DNA of 64,000 nucleotides from positions 186,001-250,000 of the forward strand of contig NZ_AKFJ01000085.1 of the NCBI RefSeq assembly GCF_000272475.1, read 5' to 3'. Numbering within the stretch: position 1 is the first letter of the stretch; each line of letters begins with the position of its first letter. Of this stretch, positions 1 through 6,980 are shown piece after piece. The DNA is from Novosphingobium sp. Rr 2-17 (GTDB lineage Bacteria; Pseudomonadota; Alphaproteobacteria; Sphingomonadales; Sphingomonadaceae). The notes beneath the pieces were generated by a model. It did no database searches, was not told the DNA's origin, and saw only the letters and a list, made by a program, of their open reading frames with translations. A program made the position numbers and the translations under genes.

Positions 1-654
1 GCGGTCGAGCACCGATCGCAACGCGGGAACGGCGCGCGTTCGCACGCGATCGACCAACCTGGCAAAGCTTTCGGTCGCTAGTTGCGCGGCGGCCTGATGG
101 CGCTCGTCGCGGGCCGTTTCTGCTTTGGTGATCGGTTTCGCTGAGCGGGCGGGCCACGCCGGCGATGACGAGGGGCGCGAAGACGAGGGGGGCGGTGGTA
201 CGCGCGCCGTGCTGGCGCGGTCGCGCACCGATCGCAACGCCGAAGCGGCGCGCGTTCGCACGCGATCGACCAACCTGGCAAAGCTCTCGGTCGCCAGTTG
301 CGCGGCGGCCTGACGCCGCTCGTCGCGGGCCGCGTCGGCTGCCTCGCGCTCCGCCCTTCGCAGGTCACGCGCGGCGTGATCGGCGGCGTCTGGTGTGACG
401 CCGTTTTCCAGTATGAGATGCCCCTCGGGCGCGATCAGGACCAGATGTTCGCGTCCGTCGCGGCGCAGCAGCGCGACCATGCGACGACCGTCAATCGGCA
501 ATGTTTCGACAAGTTCAAGCCGACGATCGCGCGCGCCGATGGCGCGACCGGGAAGTCGCAGATCGTAGCGGCGAATGAGCCACAGCGCTCCGGCGAGAAG
601 GCCCAGCACGACGCCCAGGCCCCCGAGCGTGCGCAACAGCGAGAGAAGGTCCAT
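1..654 (-). CDS. fliO: Flagellar export component FliO, C-terminally cut by window edge
   Basis: FliO helps assemble the FliPQR export gate in the inner membrane. Translation from the ATG at 654-652 begins MDLLSLLRTLGGLG, with one membrane segment at about residues 6-25. A short basic cytoplasmic stretch and a FliO-like core follow (LELVETLPIDGRRMVALL, then HLVLIAPEG). The start codon overlaps the fliN stop (TAATG), so the two are translationally coupled; fliP would be expected further left. The C-terminal tail is an Ala/Arg-rich region in which a block of about 37 residues (DERRQAAAQLATESFARLVD and onward) occurs twice with a 72-residue period. The frame is still open at base 1, so 218 codons are visible and the end is not seen. 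Confidence 0.85.
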   Translation of the reverse strand, partial: MDLLSLLRTLGGLGVVLGLLAGALWLIRRYDLRLPGRAIGARDRRLELVETLPIDGRRMVALLRRDGREHLVLIAPEGHLILENGVTPDAADHAARDLRRAEREAADAARDERRQAAAQLATESFARLVDRVRTRAASALRSVRDRASTARVPPPPSSSRPSSSPAWPARSAKPITKAETARDERHQAAAQLATESFARLVDRVRTRAVPALRSVLDR

Positions 655-890
655 TAACTGCGCGCCCGCGGGACGACTTCGCTGATTTCGAGCGACATCT
701 GGTCGCCATCGACCAACACGCGCCCCTTGGCGACAAGCTCGCCATTGACGTAGACCAATGTCGGGTCCTCATGCCCGCAATTGAGCGGGATCATCGCGCC
801 GCGTCCCATTTTGAGGATCTGGCGGATCGGCACCTGCGTCGATCCCAGCACGATCGACATGTCTACGAATATATCATCGAGTACGCTCAT
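654..890 (-). CDS. fliN: Flagellar motor switch protein FliN (short form)
   Basis: FliN forms the lower C-ring of the switch. This 78-residue protein is little more than one SpoA fold: VPIRQILKMGRGAMIPL, then VYVNGELVAKGRVLVDGDQM and the closing LEISEV. The ATG at 890-888 is chosen because GGAGAT sits just upstream; a longer open frame to 1220 lacks this signal and overlaps flgC. Its promoter-like element lies only about 20 bases upstream. A second FliN-type gene is at 13264-13638 after fliF, so this locus encodes two. The short protein matches the C-terminal half of ordinary FliN, while the other has an N-terminal extension. Confidence 0.85.
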   Translation of the reverse strand: MSVLDDIFVDMSIVLGSTQVPIRQILKMGRGAMIPLNCGHEDPTLVYVNGELVAKGRVLVDGDQMSLEISEVVPRARS

Positions 891-911
891 GGCGGCGATC
901 TCCTTTCGTAA

Positions 912-930
912 ATTATAGGAAAAAGTTTCC
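912..930 (-). promoter_or_regulatory. Flagellar-type promoter and palindrome, fliN-fliO
   Basis: Read on the minus strand, GGAAACTTTTTCC (930-918) is a perfect 5-3-5 palindrome and runs straight into TATAAT (917-912). The fliN ATG lies about 21 bases further on. It is one of a family of such elements in the flagellar locus. The promoter role is inferred from recurrence and position. Confidence 0.6.
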
Positions 931-948
931 GCTTGGTGGCTCAGCCTA

Positions 949-967
949 GGCAATATTTGCCTATAAG
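949..967 (+). promoter_or_regulatory. Flagellar-type promoter and palindrome, flgC operon
   Basis: GGCAATATTTGCC (949-961), a perfect 5-3-5 palindrome, is followed by TATAAG (962-967), 38 bases before the flgC ATG. It lies 18 bp from the divergent fliN element, so the two operons share one control region. The role is inferred. Confidence 0.6.
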
Positions 968-1005
968 GGACATGAGCGCCGAACTGGCCGCTGGAGAGAC
1001 GGGAC

Positions 1006-1413
1006 ATGGATTTGAAAACGGCGTTGCAGGTGTCCGCCTCGGGGCTGCGTGCGCAATCGTTGCGGATGCGCGTGATCGCGGAGAATATCGCCAATGCGGA
1101 TTCGGTATCTCGCAGCGCGGGCGGCGATCCGTATCGACGCCGCGTGCCAAGCTTCAAGTCGGAAGTCGATCGCAACACCGGCGCCGCTGGCGTCTCGGTC
1201 GATTCGATCCAAAGCGACAAGAGCGCGTTCCAGCGCGTCTATCAGCCGGGCAGTCCGGCCGCCGATGCCACCGGCTATGTCAAAAAGCCCAACGTCAATT
1301 CGCTGGTCGAGGCCGCCGACATGAAGGCGGCGCAGCGGTCGTATGAAGCCAATCTCAGCGCGATCGAGGCCGCCAAGGGCCTGACGATGCGCACCATCGA
1401 CCTTCTCAAGTAA
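1006..1413 (+). CDS. flgC: Flagellar proximal rod protein FlgC
   Basis: FlgC is one of the axial proteins of the proximal rod that crosses the periplasm. The 135-residue protein has the rod/hook N-terminal signature (ALQVSASGLRAQSLRMRVIAENIANADS) and the FlgC C-terminal heptad region (VEAADMKAAQRSYEANLSAI, ending TMRTIDLLK). The length is normal for the family. It heads an operon with fliE, fliQ, fliR and flhB, with 11 bases to fliE. Its usual partner flgB is not upstream but sits alone at 6565-6978 on the opposite strand. Confidence 0.93.
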   Translation: MDLKTALQVSASGLRAQSLRMRVIAENIANADSVSRSAGGDPYRRRVPSFKSEVDRNTGAAGVSVDSIQSDKSAFQRVYQPGSPAADATGYVKKPNVNSLVEAADMKAAQRSYEANLSAIEAAKGLTMRTIDLLK

Positions 1414-1424
1414 GGATTGCCTGT

Positions 1425-1733
1425 ATGTCGATTGGAACCTTAGACGCCGTTTCGGCCTATGGCCGCGTGCTCGGTGCAAGCAAATTACCCAAGATCGCCG
1501 AGGTGGAGAGCGCCGCCGGCGGGTTCGGCGGCATGGTCGAAAAGCTGGTGGGAGAGGCTGCGACGACCATGCGCACCGCCGAGGTTGCCAGTGCCAAGCA
1601 AGTCGCCGGCAAGGGCGATCTGATCGACGTGGTCACCGCAGTAGGCGCGGCGGAAACCGCGCTCGACACCGTGGTTGCCGTGCGCGACCGGATGGTGAAC
1701 GCTTATTCCGAAATTATGCGAATGCAGATCTGA
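1425..1733 (+). CDS. fliE: Flagellar hook-basal body adaptor FliE
   Basis: FliE joins the MS-ring to the proximal rod and is the first rod-type export substrate. The 102-residue protein ends with the conserved FliE helix (AAETALDTVVAVRDRMVNAYSEIMRMQI). Its N-terminal half is Gly/Ala-rich and less conserved, as usual. It lies between flgC and fliQ in the same operon, with three bases to the fliQ ATG. Confidence 0.9.
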   Translation: MSIGTLDAVSAYGRVLGASKLPKIAEVESAAGGFGGMVEKLVGEAATTMRTAEVASAKQVAGKGDLIDVVTAVGAAETALDTVVAVRDRMVNAYSEIMRMQI

Positions 1734-1736
1734 GCG

Positions 1737-2000
1737 ATGACGCCGTTTGCCGCGATAGAACTCGCCAAGGCCGCGATGATCCTGGTGCTGACAATCGTCG
1801 GCCCGATGCTGCTCACCTCGCTGGTGGTAGGGGTCGTGATCGGCCTGTTCCAGGCATTGACCCAGGTTCAGGAAATGACGCTGACGTTCGTGCCCAAGTT
1901 GCTGGCGATCGGCATCGTGATGTTGCTCTGCCTGCCGATGATCGGCCATGCGCTGGCGAACTTCATGAGCGTCATCAGCGACCATATTGTGCGCGGCTGA
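1737..2000 (+). CDS. fliQ: Flagellar export gate protein FliQ
   Basis: FliQ is a small two-helix membrane protein of the FliPQR export gate. The 87-residue product has two hydrophobic hairpin segments, at about residues 14-36 and 50-75. Between them is the typical linker FQALTQVQEMTLTFVPKLLA. It is followed directly by fliR. Confidence 0.95.
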   Translation: MTPFAAIELAKAAMILVLTIVGPMLLTSLVVGVVIGLFQALTQVQEMTLTFVPKLLAIGIVMLLCLPMIGHALANFMSVISDHIVRG

Positions 2001-2004
2001 GCCG

Positions 2005-2757
2005 ATGGAGGCGCTGCCGGGCGAGGTCACCCGCTTCCTGATCCTGTTCGCCCGCGTCGGCTCGGTGCTGATGCTGCTGCCGGTCTTTTCGGAGGATGCG
2101 GTGCCCCCCAAGATCCGGTTGATGATGGGGCTGGGGATGAGTGCTGGACTGTGGGGGCTGATCGGCTCGCGCATAGCACCCGTCGCCGCGGACAGTGCCG
2201 CGCTGCCCGGCATCATCATCGCCGAAATTCTCACCGGCCTGGCGATCGGCATGATCATCAAGATCATGTTCCTCGCCGCCGCAATGGCGGGATCGATTAT
2301 CAGCCTGCAAATCGGGCTTTCGTCGGCGCTTATCAACGACAGCGCGCAGGGCGGGCAGGCGGCGGTGTTGTCCAAACTGGTCAGTGTCGCCGCAGTGGTG
2401 GTGTGCATGGGGATGGGGTTGCACCACCAGTGGATCGCCGCGATTGTCCATTCCTATGCTATGTTCCCGGTCGGCGCGTTACCGCCCTCAGCCGACTTCG
2501 CGCAGCTTGCGATTCTGACGATCGGCAAGGCGATGAGCCTGTCGATCACTCTCGCCGCGCCATTGCTGGTCTATGGCACCGTCTTTAACCTGGCGCTCGG
2601 CCTATCGACCCGGCTCGCGCCCGCGATCCAGGTCTTCTTTCTCGTCCAGCCGCTCAATCTCCTGCTCGGCCTAGCCTTGTTTGCAAGCTTGATTGGCGGG
2701 ATCCTTACCGCCTTCTCGACCGCGCTGTCGTTATGGCTGCAAGCAGGTTGGGTCTAA
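2005..2757 (+). CDS. fliR: Flagellar export gate protein FliR
   Basis: FliR is the single-copy component of the FliP5Q4R1 gate. The 250-residue protein is almost entirely hydrophobic. It carries the family's N-terminal pattern (LILFARVGSVLMLLPVFSEDAVPPKIRLMM) and a late segment, PAIQVFFLVQPLNLLLGL. The ATG at 2005 is preferred over an in-frame TTG at 1987 inside fliQ. It lies between fliQ and flhB, four bases before the latter. Confidence 0.93.
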   Translation: MEALPGEVTRFLILFARVGSVLMLLPVFSEDAVPPKIRLMMGLGMSAGLWGLIGSRIAPVAADSAALPGIIIAEILTGLAIGMIIKIMFLAAAMAGSIISLQIGLSSALINDSAQGGQAAVLSKLVSVAAVVVCMGMGLHHQWIAAIVHSYAMFPVGALPPSADFAQLAILTIGKAMSLSITLAAPLLVYGTVFNLALGLSTRLAPAIQVFFLVQPLNLLLGLALFASLIGGILTAFSTALSLWLQAGWV

Positions 2758-2761
2758 GCGA

Positions 2762-3826
2762 ATGGCCGCCGACAAGGATCAGAAGACTCACGAGCCGACT
2801 GAAAAGAAGCTCACCGACGCACGCGCTAAGGGCGATATCGCGACCGCCACCGAGATGCGGCATGCGGTGATGTTCGTCGCGGCGGTCGTCGTCGCGGGCG
2901 GCATGGGGAGCGCGACCCTCGCGCGGATCGGGCCGATGCTGGTGCGGCTGTGGGGGAGTGCCGACGATTACCGGCTCGATCCCGATGGCGCTCAGGCCTT
3001 CGCCACGGGCGTGCTCGCCAGCGTGGCAAGCGGACTCGCGCCGGTGCTGGGGCTGCTGTTCGGCTGCGCGATGCTGATCCTGTTCGTGCAGGGACGGCCA
3101 ACGCTGTCCTGGTCGCGCGTGAAGCCCAATTTTTCCAAACTATCGCCCGTTGCCGGCTTCGGCCGGATCTTCGGCAAGCGCGCCTTGGTCGAATTCGCCA
3201 AGACGCTCGCCAAATGCGGTGTCGTCATCACGATTGCGACTTTGGTGGTCGCGCCACGGATGGTCGGGCTCGACCAATTGATCGACACCGAGCCGCTTGC
3301 AATCGCGCAAGCGGCGGGTGCGCTGGGGCTCAGCCTGGTGAAGGCGGTCGCGCTGCTGGTAGGTTGTATCGCTGCGTTCGACTTCCTCTATCAGCGCCAT
3401 GCCTATCGCCAGCGCATGATGATGTCGCTGCAAGAAGTGAAGGACGAGCACAAGCAGAGCGAGGGCGACCCCAAGATTAAGGCCAAGATCCGCGCGATCG
3501 GCATGCAGCGCTCGCGCCGGCGGATGATGGCGGCGGTTCCGACCGCGAGCGTGATCGTCACTAATCCCACGCATTATGCGGTCGCGCTGAAATACGATCA
3601 TGGCGCGATGGCGGCGCCCGTGGTGGTTGCCAAGGGGATGGACGAGGTTGCCCTGAAGATCCGCGAGATCGCCAAGGCGGCCGGCGTGCCCATCGTCGAA
3701 AGCCCGCCACTGGCGCGCGCGCTTTATGCCAGCGCCGCGCTCGACCGACCGATCCCAACCGAGCATTTCAAGGCAGTGGCCGAGATCATCGGCTATGTCC
3801 TGCGGCTGGCACAGCGGCGCGGTTAG
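2762..3826 (+). CDS. flhB: Flagellar export switch protein FlhB
   Basis: FlhB switches the export apparatus from rod/hook to filament substrates after cleaving itself. The 354-residue protein begins MAADKDQKTHEPTEKKLTDA, the usual hydrophilic N-terminus. It has four membrane segments and a cytoplasmic domain with the autocleavage motif NPTH (in IVTNPTHYAVAL, near residue 265). The ATG at 2762 is four bases after the fliR stop. The longer open frame reaching back into fliR is rejected because FlhB proteins start with this charged stretch. Confidence 0.95.
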   Translation: MAADKDQKTHEPTEKKLTDARAKGDIATATEMRHAVMFVAAVVVAGGMGSATLARIGPMLVRLWGSADDYRLDPDGAQAFATGVLASVASGLAPVLGLLFGCAMLILFVQGRPTLSWSRVKPNFSKLSPVAGFGRIFGKRALVEFAKTLAKCGVVITIATLVVAPRMVGLDQLIDTEPLAIAQAAGALGLSLVKAVALLVGCIAAFDFLYQRHAYRQRMMMSLQEVKDEHKQSEGDPKIKAKIRAIGMQRSRRRMMAAVPTASVIVTNPTHYAVALKYDHGAMAAPVVVAKGMDEVALKIREIAKAAGVPIVESPPLARALYASAALDRPIPTEHFKAVAEIIGYVLRLAQRRG

Positions 3827-3831
3827 CGGGT

Positions 3832-4233
3832 TCAGGCGATGATGTTGTGCTTCGCCAATTCCACCCGCACGCGCAGCTCGATTTCCTGGAGCAAGGCGGC
3901 AAGCACCGGGTCTTGCGGGGTCTCGAGCGTCTCGCTCCACGCCGCGACCTCCTGCAGCCGTTCGACCGCGGGAAGCCCCGCCGCTTGTTCCGCGTCAAGC
4001 CGCTCGAGCGCGCGCAGCCCGCGATCGGCCTGGTTTGCCGCGCGCCGCCGCCGATCGATCGGCAATTCCGTCGCAGCGAGCGTCACCAGCATCTCGACGC
4101 TGACCGGCTGCGCGAGCGGCGTGACGGGCGCGGCGTCCTGCACTCGCGGCTCAGCGACTGCGAACGCGGCGACCTTGGGCTGGGTGGCGAGCAACAGGTT
4201 CTGCAACGAAGCGGTGAGGCCGGTGATGCGCAC
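3832..4233 (-). CDS. fliX: FliX-like flagellar assembly regulator
   Basis: In Caulobacter, FliX links early basal-body assembly to FlbD activity and helps P-ring placement. This 133-residue protein has an Ala-rich, charged, largely helical middle. Its C-terminus resembles FliX (DPVLAALLQEIELRVRVELAKH). The start is a GTG at 4233 preceded by GGAAGGGAAAA; an upstream ATG is out of frame. It is transcribed divergently from flgI, the common alphaproteobacterial arrangement, which supports the call. An FlbD homologue is encoded at 13640, so the FliX/FlbD pair is present. FliX is judged from the C-terminal pattern and context only. Confidence 0.7.
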   Translation of the reverse strand: MRITGLTASLQNLLLATQPKVAAFAVAEPRVQDAAPVTPLAQPVSVEMLVTLAATELPIDRRRRAANQADRGLRALERLDAEQAAGLPAVERLQEVAAWSETLETPQDPVLAALLQEIELRVRVELAKHNIIA

Positions 4234-4271
4234 GGCATTTTCCCTTCCGGGACGGTTTGTCCCTAAACTAT

Positions 4272-4279
4272 CCTATAAG
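4272..4279 (+). promoter_or_regulatory. Flagellar-type promoter element, flgI operon
   Basis: CCTATAAG with an AT-rich flank lies 40 bases before the flgI ATG and matches the element seen at other flagellar units. A partial dyad, GGGAC-N5-GTCCC, lies just upstream at 4249-4263. The role is inferred. Confidence 0.5.
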
Positions 4280-4318
4280 AAACTAATCGCGAAACGTCCA
4301 CGAACCCCAAGGAAATCC

Positions 4319-5431
4319 ATGCAGTCTGTTCTTCGCGTTTTGTGGCTGTTGATTGCGCCGGCGGTTGCGCTCGCGCCGCTTCCCGCCCACGCTGGCCCGC
4401 GCATCAAGGATATCGTCGATATCGAGAATGTCCGCTCCAACCAGTTGGTCGGCTACGGCCTGGTGGTCGGTCTTGCGGGTACCGGCGACCGGATGCGCAA
4501 CACGCCCTTCACCGAAGAATCGATGCTGGCGATGCTCGAGCGGATGGGAGTCAGCGTGCGCGGCACCGAAATGAAGACTCAGAACGTGGCCGCAGTCTCG
4601 ATCTCGGCAACGATGCCGCCGTTCGCGCGGGCGGGGTCGCAGATCGATGTGCAGATATCCTCGCTCGGCGATGCCAGCAGCCTGCAGGGTGGCACGTTGC
4701 TGGTTTCCTCGTTGCGGGCGCTGGACGGCGAGATTTATGCCGTCGCGCAAGGGCCGGTCGCGCTGTCAGGGTTCAAGGCGCAGGGTGCGGGCGCGAGCGT
4801 TACGCGCGGCGTATCGACCTCGGCGCGGATCGCGGGCGGCGCGATCATCGAGCGTGAAGTGAATTTCGCCTTCAAATCCGCCAGCAGCCTCAAGCTGGCG
4901 CTCAAAAATCCCGACTTCACAACTGCACAACGCATCGCGGCGGTGATCAACCAGCGCTTTCCCGGCACGGCCGAGGTGCTTGATCCCGCAACGGTCGAGA
5001 TCGCGCCGCGCGGGGGCTTTTCGGGCTCGCTGATCAGCTTGATGTCGGATGTCGAAAATCTCGAAGTCAACGTCGATCAGCCGGCGCGGATCGTCATCAA
5101 CGAGGCATCTGGCACGGTGGTGATGGGCAGCGACGTCCAGATCAGCCCCGTGGCGATCGCGCAGGGCGGGCTGACGATCAGCGTCACCGAGACCCCGGTC
5201 GCGTCGCAGCCGGCGCCGTTGTCAGGAGGCACGACCGCAGTGCTGCCGCGGACGTCGATCAACGTCGATGACGGCAGCGGCAAGTCGCTGGCGCTGCTCA
5301 AAGACGGTGCGTCGCTCAAGTCTCTGGTGAGCGGCCTCAATACGCTCGGCGTGAGCCCGCGCGACCTCATCACCATCCTTCAAGCGGTCAAGAGCGCGGG
5401 TGCGCTGCAGGCCGAGATCGTCGTCCAGTGA
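4319..5431 (+). CDS. flgI: Flagellar P-ring protein FlgI
   Basis: FlgI forms the peptidoglycan-level ring through which the rod rotates. The 370-residue precursor has a Sec signal peptide (hydrophobic core near residues 7-20, cleavage after PAHA). The conserved mature start is GPRIKDIVDIENVRSNQLVG, then GYGLVVGLAGTGDRM. The C-terminus (SLVSGLNTLGVSPRDLITIL, then LQAEIVVQ) is typical. AAGGAAA precedes the ATG. A longer open frame reaching 3839 runs through fliX and is not the gene. The stop overlaps the GTG of the next gene. Confidence 0.95.
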   Translation: MQSVLRVLWLLIAPAVALAPLPAHAGPRIKDIVDIENVRSNQLVGYGLVVGLAGTGDRMRNTPFTEESMLAMLERMGVSVRGTEMKTQNVAAVSISATMPPFARAGSQIDVQISSLGDASSLQGGTLLVSSLRALDGEIYAVAQGPVALSGFKAQGAGASVTRGVSTSARIAGGAIIEREVNFAFKSASSLKLALKNPDFTTAQRIAAVINQRFPGTAEVLDPATVEIAPRGGFSGSLISLMSDVENLEVNVDQPARIVINEASGTVVMGSDVQISPVAIAQGGLTISVTETPVASQPAPLSGGTTAVLPRTSINVDDGSGKSLALLKDGASLKSLVSGLNTLGVSPRDLITILQAVKSAGALQAEIVVQ

Positions 5432-5730
5432 CGGGCCCGGTAATCGCCGCCGCGGCGGCGCCCGTCTCGCACTCCGCCTTGCCCAAGGACGCTGCCGCCA
5501 AGCAGACCGCCGAGAAGTTCGAGGCGGTTTTCCTCGGGCAGATGACGCAGTTGATGATGGAAAGCGTCGAAGTCGGTGATCAATTCTCCGGTGGGCATGG
5601 CGAGGAAATGTTTCGTGGCGTGCTCGCCGAGAAACTCGGCACCGCGATGGCGGCGAAGGGCGGCATCGGTCTCGCCCCTGCGGTCATGGCCCAGATCATC
5701 AAGATGCAAGGGGGCAGCAATGGCCAGTGA
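5428..5730 (+). CDS. flgJ: FlgJ-type rod-binding protein, muramidase domain absent
   Basis: This 100-residue protein has only the rod-scaffold half of FlgJ: AEKFEAVFLGQMTQLMMESV, then GEEMFRGVLAEKLGTAMAAKGGIGLA. It would cap and guide rod assembly in the periplasm. The GTG start overlaps the flgI stop (GTGA). Alphaproteobacteria usually lack the C-terminal glucosaminidase domain of enteric FlgJ; here a separate lytic-transglycosylase-like gene at 36981 may supply that activity. Confidence 0.88.
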   Translation: MTGPVIAAAAAPVSHSALPKDAAAKQTAEKFEAVFLGQMTQLMMESVEVGDQFSGGHGEEMFRGVLAEKLGTAMAAKGGIGLAPAVMAQIIKMQGGSNGQ

Positions 5731-6142
5731 GTTCATCGATATCGTCACGTCGCTGACGGCGATCATGGAAGAAGAAACTGCGCGGTTGCTCGCGCCGGGG
5801 CGGCACGCTGATTTCGCCGAGATGGCGGCGGCCAAGATCAAGCTGGTCGCCGCGATCGAGATCAAGACGTCCGAGCATGCGCGCACCCGCGCCGAATGGC
5901 TTGCCACGCTTGACGGCGAGACGCGTAATCGGCTGACCGCCGCGATTGAGCAGCTCGGGGTTGCGGCGCAAGTCAACGCGCGCGTGCTTGAGCGCCAGAT
6001 CGATCTCTCAACCGAGATGATGGGTGCGGTGGCGACCGAGGCGCGGCGCCTTTCCGGCATGCGCGGCGCGATCTACGGCGCGAGCGGCGTGCTCACTTGC
6101 AGCGAACTCGCCACGCCGATCTCGGTGAACGCGAGTCTGTGA
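5720..6142 (+). CDS. Putative FlgN-like flagellar export chaperone
   Basis: The 140-residue protein is mostly helical and charged (SLTAIMEEETARLLAPGR, then AAAKIKLVAAIEIKTSEHA). It fits the heptad pattern of FlgN, the chaperone for the hook-filament junction proteins FlgK and FlgL. It overlaps the end of flgJ by 11 bases and closes the flgI operon, a usual place for flgN in alphaproteobacteria. The call rests on context, size and helix pattern. FlgN is poorly conserved, so another helical export chaperone cannot be excluded. Confidence 0.55.
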   Translation: MASEFIDIVTSLTAIMEEETARLLAPGRHADFAEMAAAKIKLVAAIEIKTSEHARTRAEWLATLDGETRNRLTAAIEQLGVAAQVNARVLERQIDLSTEMMGAVATEARRLSGMRGAIYGASGVLTCSELATPISVNASL

Positions 6143-6353
6143 TAGACCGCTTCCGATTTGTGCAGAATACCAACGTATTATAATACACACTGCCGGCCAA
6201 GCGCGGCGGGCGGCGATTTACGACCGACATGCGCGAGGTTCTCAGGGCTATTCCTACGAATGGGGTAATGCCGACCGCTTCGACGGGATGAACGTGGTGC
6301 TGGTTATGCACCCGCGCGCGATCAAGTAGCGCGAAGCCTCGCCCAGTTCTCGT
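6143..6353. other. Gene-free scar, left part
   Basis: No intact gene is visible between the flgI operon and flgB. Bases 6175-6186 (GTATTATAATAC) form a perfect AT-rich palindrome. A frame from about 6213 to 6329 (plus strand) reads like the C-terminal end of a lost gene (GYSYEWGNADRFDGMNVVLV, ending MHPRAIK) but has no start signal, and I cannot assign it. With the transposase scrap that follows, the stretch looks like insertion debris between two flagellar operons. Confidence 0.4.
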
Positions 6354-6458
6354 GTTGTCGATAATCAGTCGGTGAAATCCAACGACAGCTGGCCCTTGCG
6401 GTTACGATGCGGGCAAGACGGTGAAGGGCAGAAGCCGCACATCCTGACCGATACCTGA
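6354..6458 (+). pseudogene. IS5-family transposase fragment, frameshifted
   Basis: The frame reads DNQSVKSNDSWPLRLRCGQ and ends PHILTDT-stop. In another frame the same bases give GGPCGYDAGKTVKG-like residues, hence a frameshift. This matches the segment around the second catalytic Asp of IS5-type (IS427-like) DDE transposases (QSVKTT, GYDAGKKVKGRKRHILTDT). Only about 35 codons survive, with no terminal inverted repeats recognised, so it is a dead remnant. It sits between convergent flagellar units and may mark the rearrangement that parted flgB from flgC. Confidence 0.6.
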
Positions 6459-6564
6459 TTGAAGGCGGCCAAGGCCCGAACCGAAAAAGGGCGTCGTCAG
6501 CGAGGGTGTGAGGTTAAGCTCAGGGTGCACAGGCATCGGCCAATCCGCTCTGCCGAGATGCCCA

Positions 6565-6978
6565 TCATTGTCCACGCCCGATCGCGCTCTTCAGCAAGCC
6601 GATCTGTTTGCGATACAGGCTCGTCATCGTTGCGAAATCGGCCTGGATCTGGCCCATTTTGAGCAACTGATCCTCGATCGCGACATTGTTGCCGTCGGGC
6701 TTGGTTTCACTCGTTGCACTGTCTAGCACGATGTTGCCCGCCATTGGCTGGCGAGCGCCGAGCGCGGACATGCCCGAGGTCAGCGAGATGCGCGGTCGCG
6801 CGACTGACGGCTTGCTGCCATCCTGCGGCAATAAGTCGGAAAAGCTGGGCGCATTCACCTCGCGCGCCTTGAAACCGGGCGTGTCGCTATTAGCGATGTT
6901 CTGCGCGATGACGCGCTGCCGCTCGGACAGATTCTTCATTGACAAGCCGATGCCGGCAAGAAGCGACGGTGTCGACAT
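6565..6978 (-). CDS. flgB: Flagellar proximal rod protein FlgB
   Basis: FlgB is a proximal rod subunit. The 137-residue protein starts MSTPSLLAGIGLSMKNLSER and continues with the axial signature RQRVIAQNIANSDTPGFKAREV. It ends in the FlgB helix DFATMTSLYRKQIGLLKSAI. The ATG at 6978 follows the stop of the upstream FlaEY-like gene by two bases; an in-frame TTG at 6984 is less likely. It is unusually far from flgC-fliE and on the other strand. Confidence 0.92.
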   Translation of the reverse strand: MSTPSLLAGIGLSMKNLSERQRVIAQNIANSDTPGFKAREVNAPSFSDLLPQDGSKPSVARPRISLTSGMSALGARQPMAGNIVLDSATSETKPDGNNVAIEDQLLKMGQIQADFATMTSLYRKQIGLLKSAIGRGQ

Positions 6979-6980
6979 GT

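Noticed and set aside
1..334. CRISPR or satellite repeat at the left edge
   Set aside because: There are only two long copies with a 216-base period inside an open fliO frame, so it is a coding duplication and not an array.
949..961. Possible sigma-54 -24/-12 promoter in GGCAATATTTGCC
   Set aside because: The GG and GC are 8 bases apart, not 10, and the sequence is a clean dyad joined to a -10-like TATAAG.
1485..2408. Open frame of 307 codons on the minus strand
   Set aside because: It is antisense to fliE, fliQ and fliR and is His/Gln/Arg-rich, as expected of a shadow.
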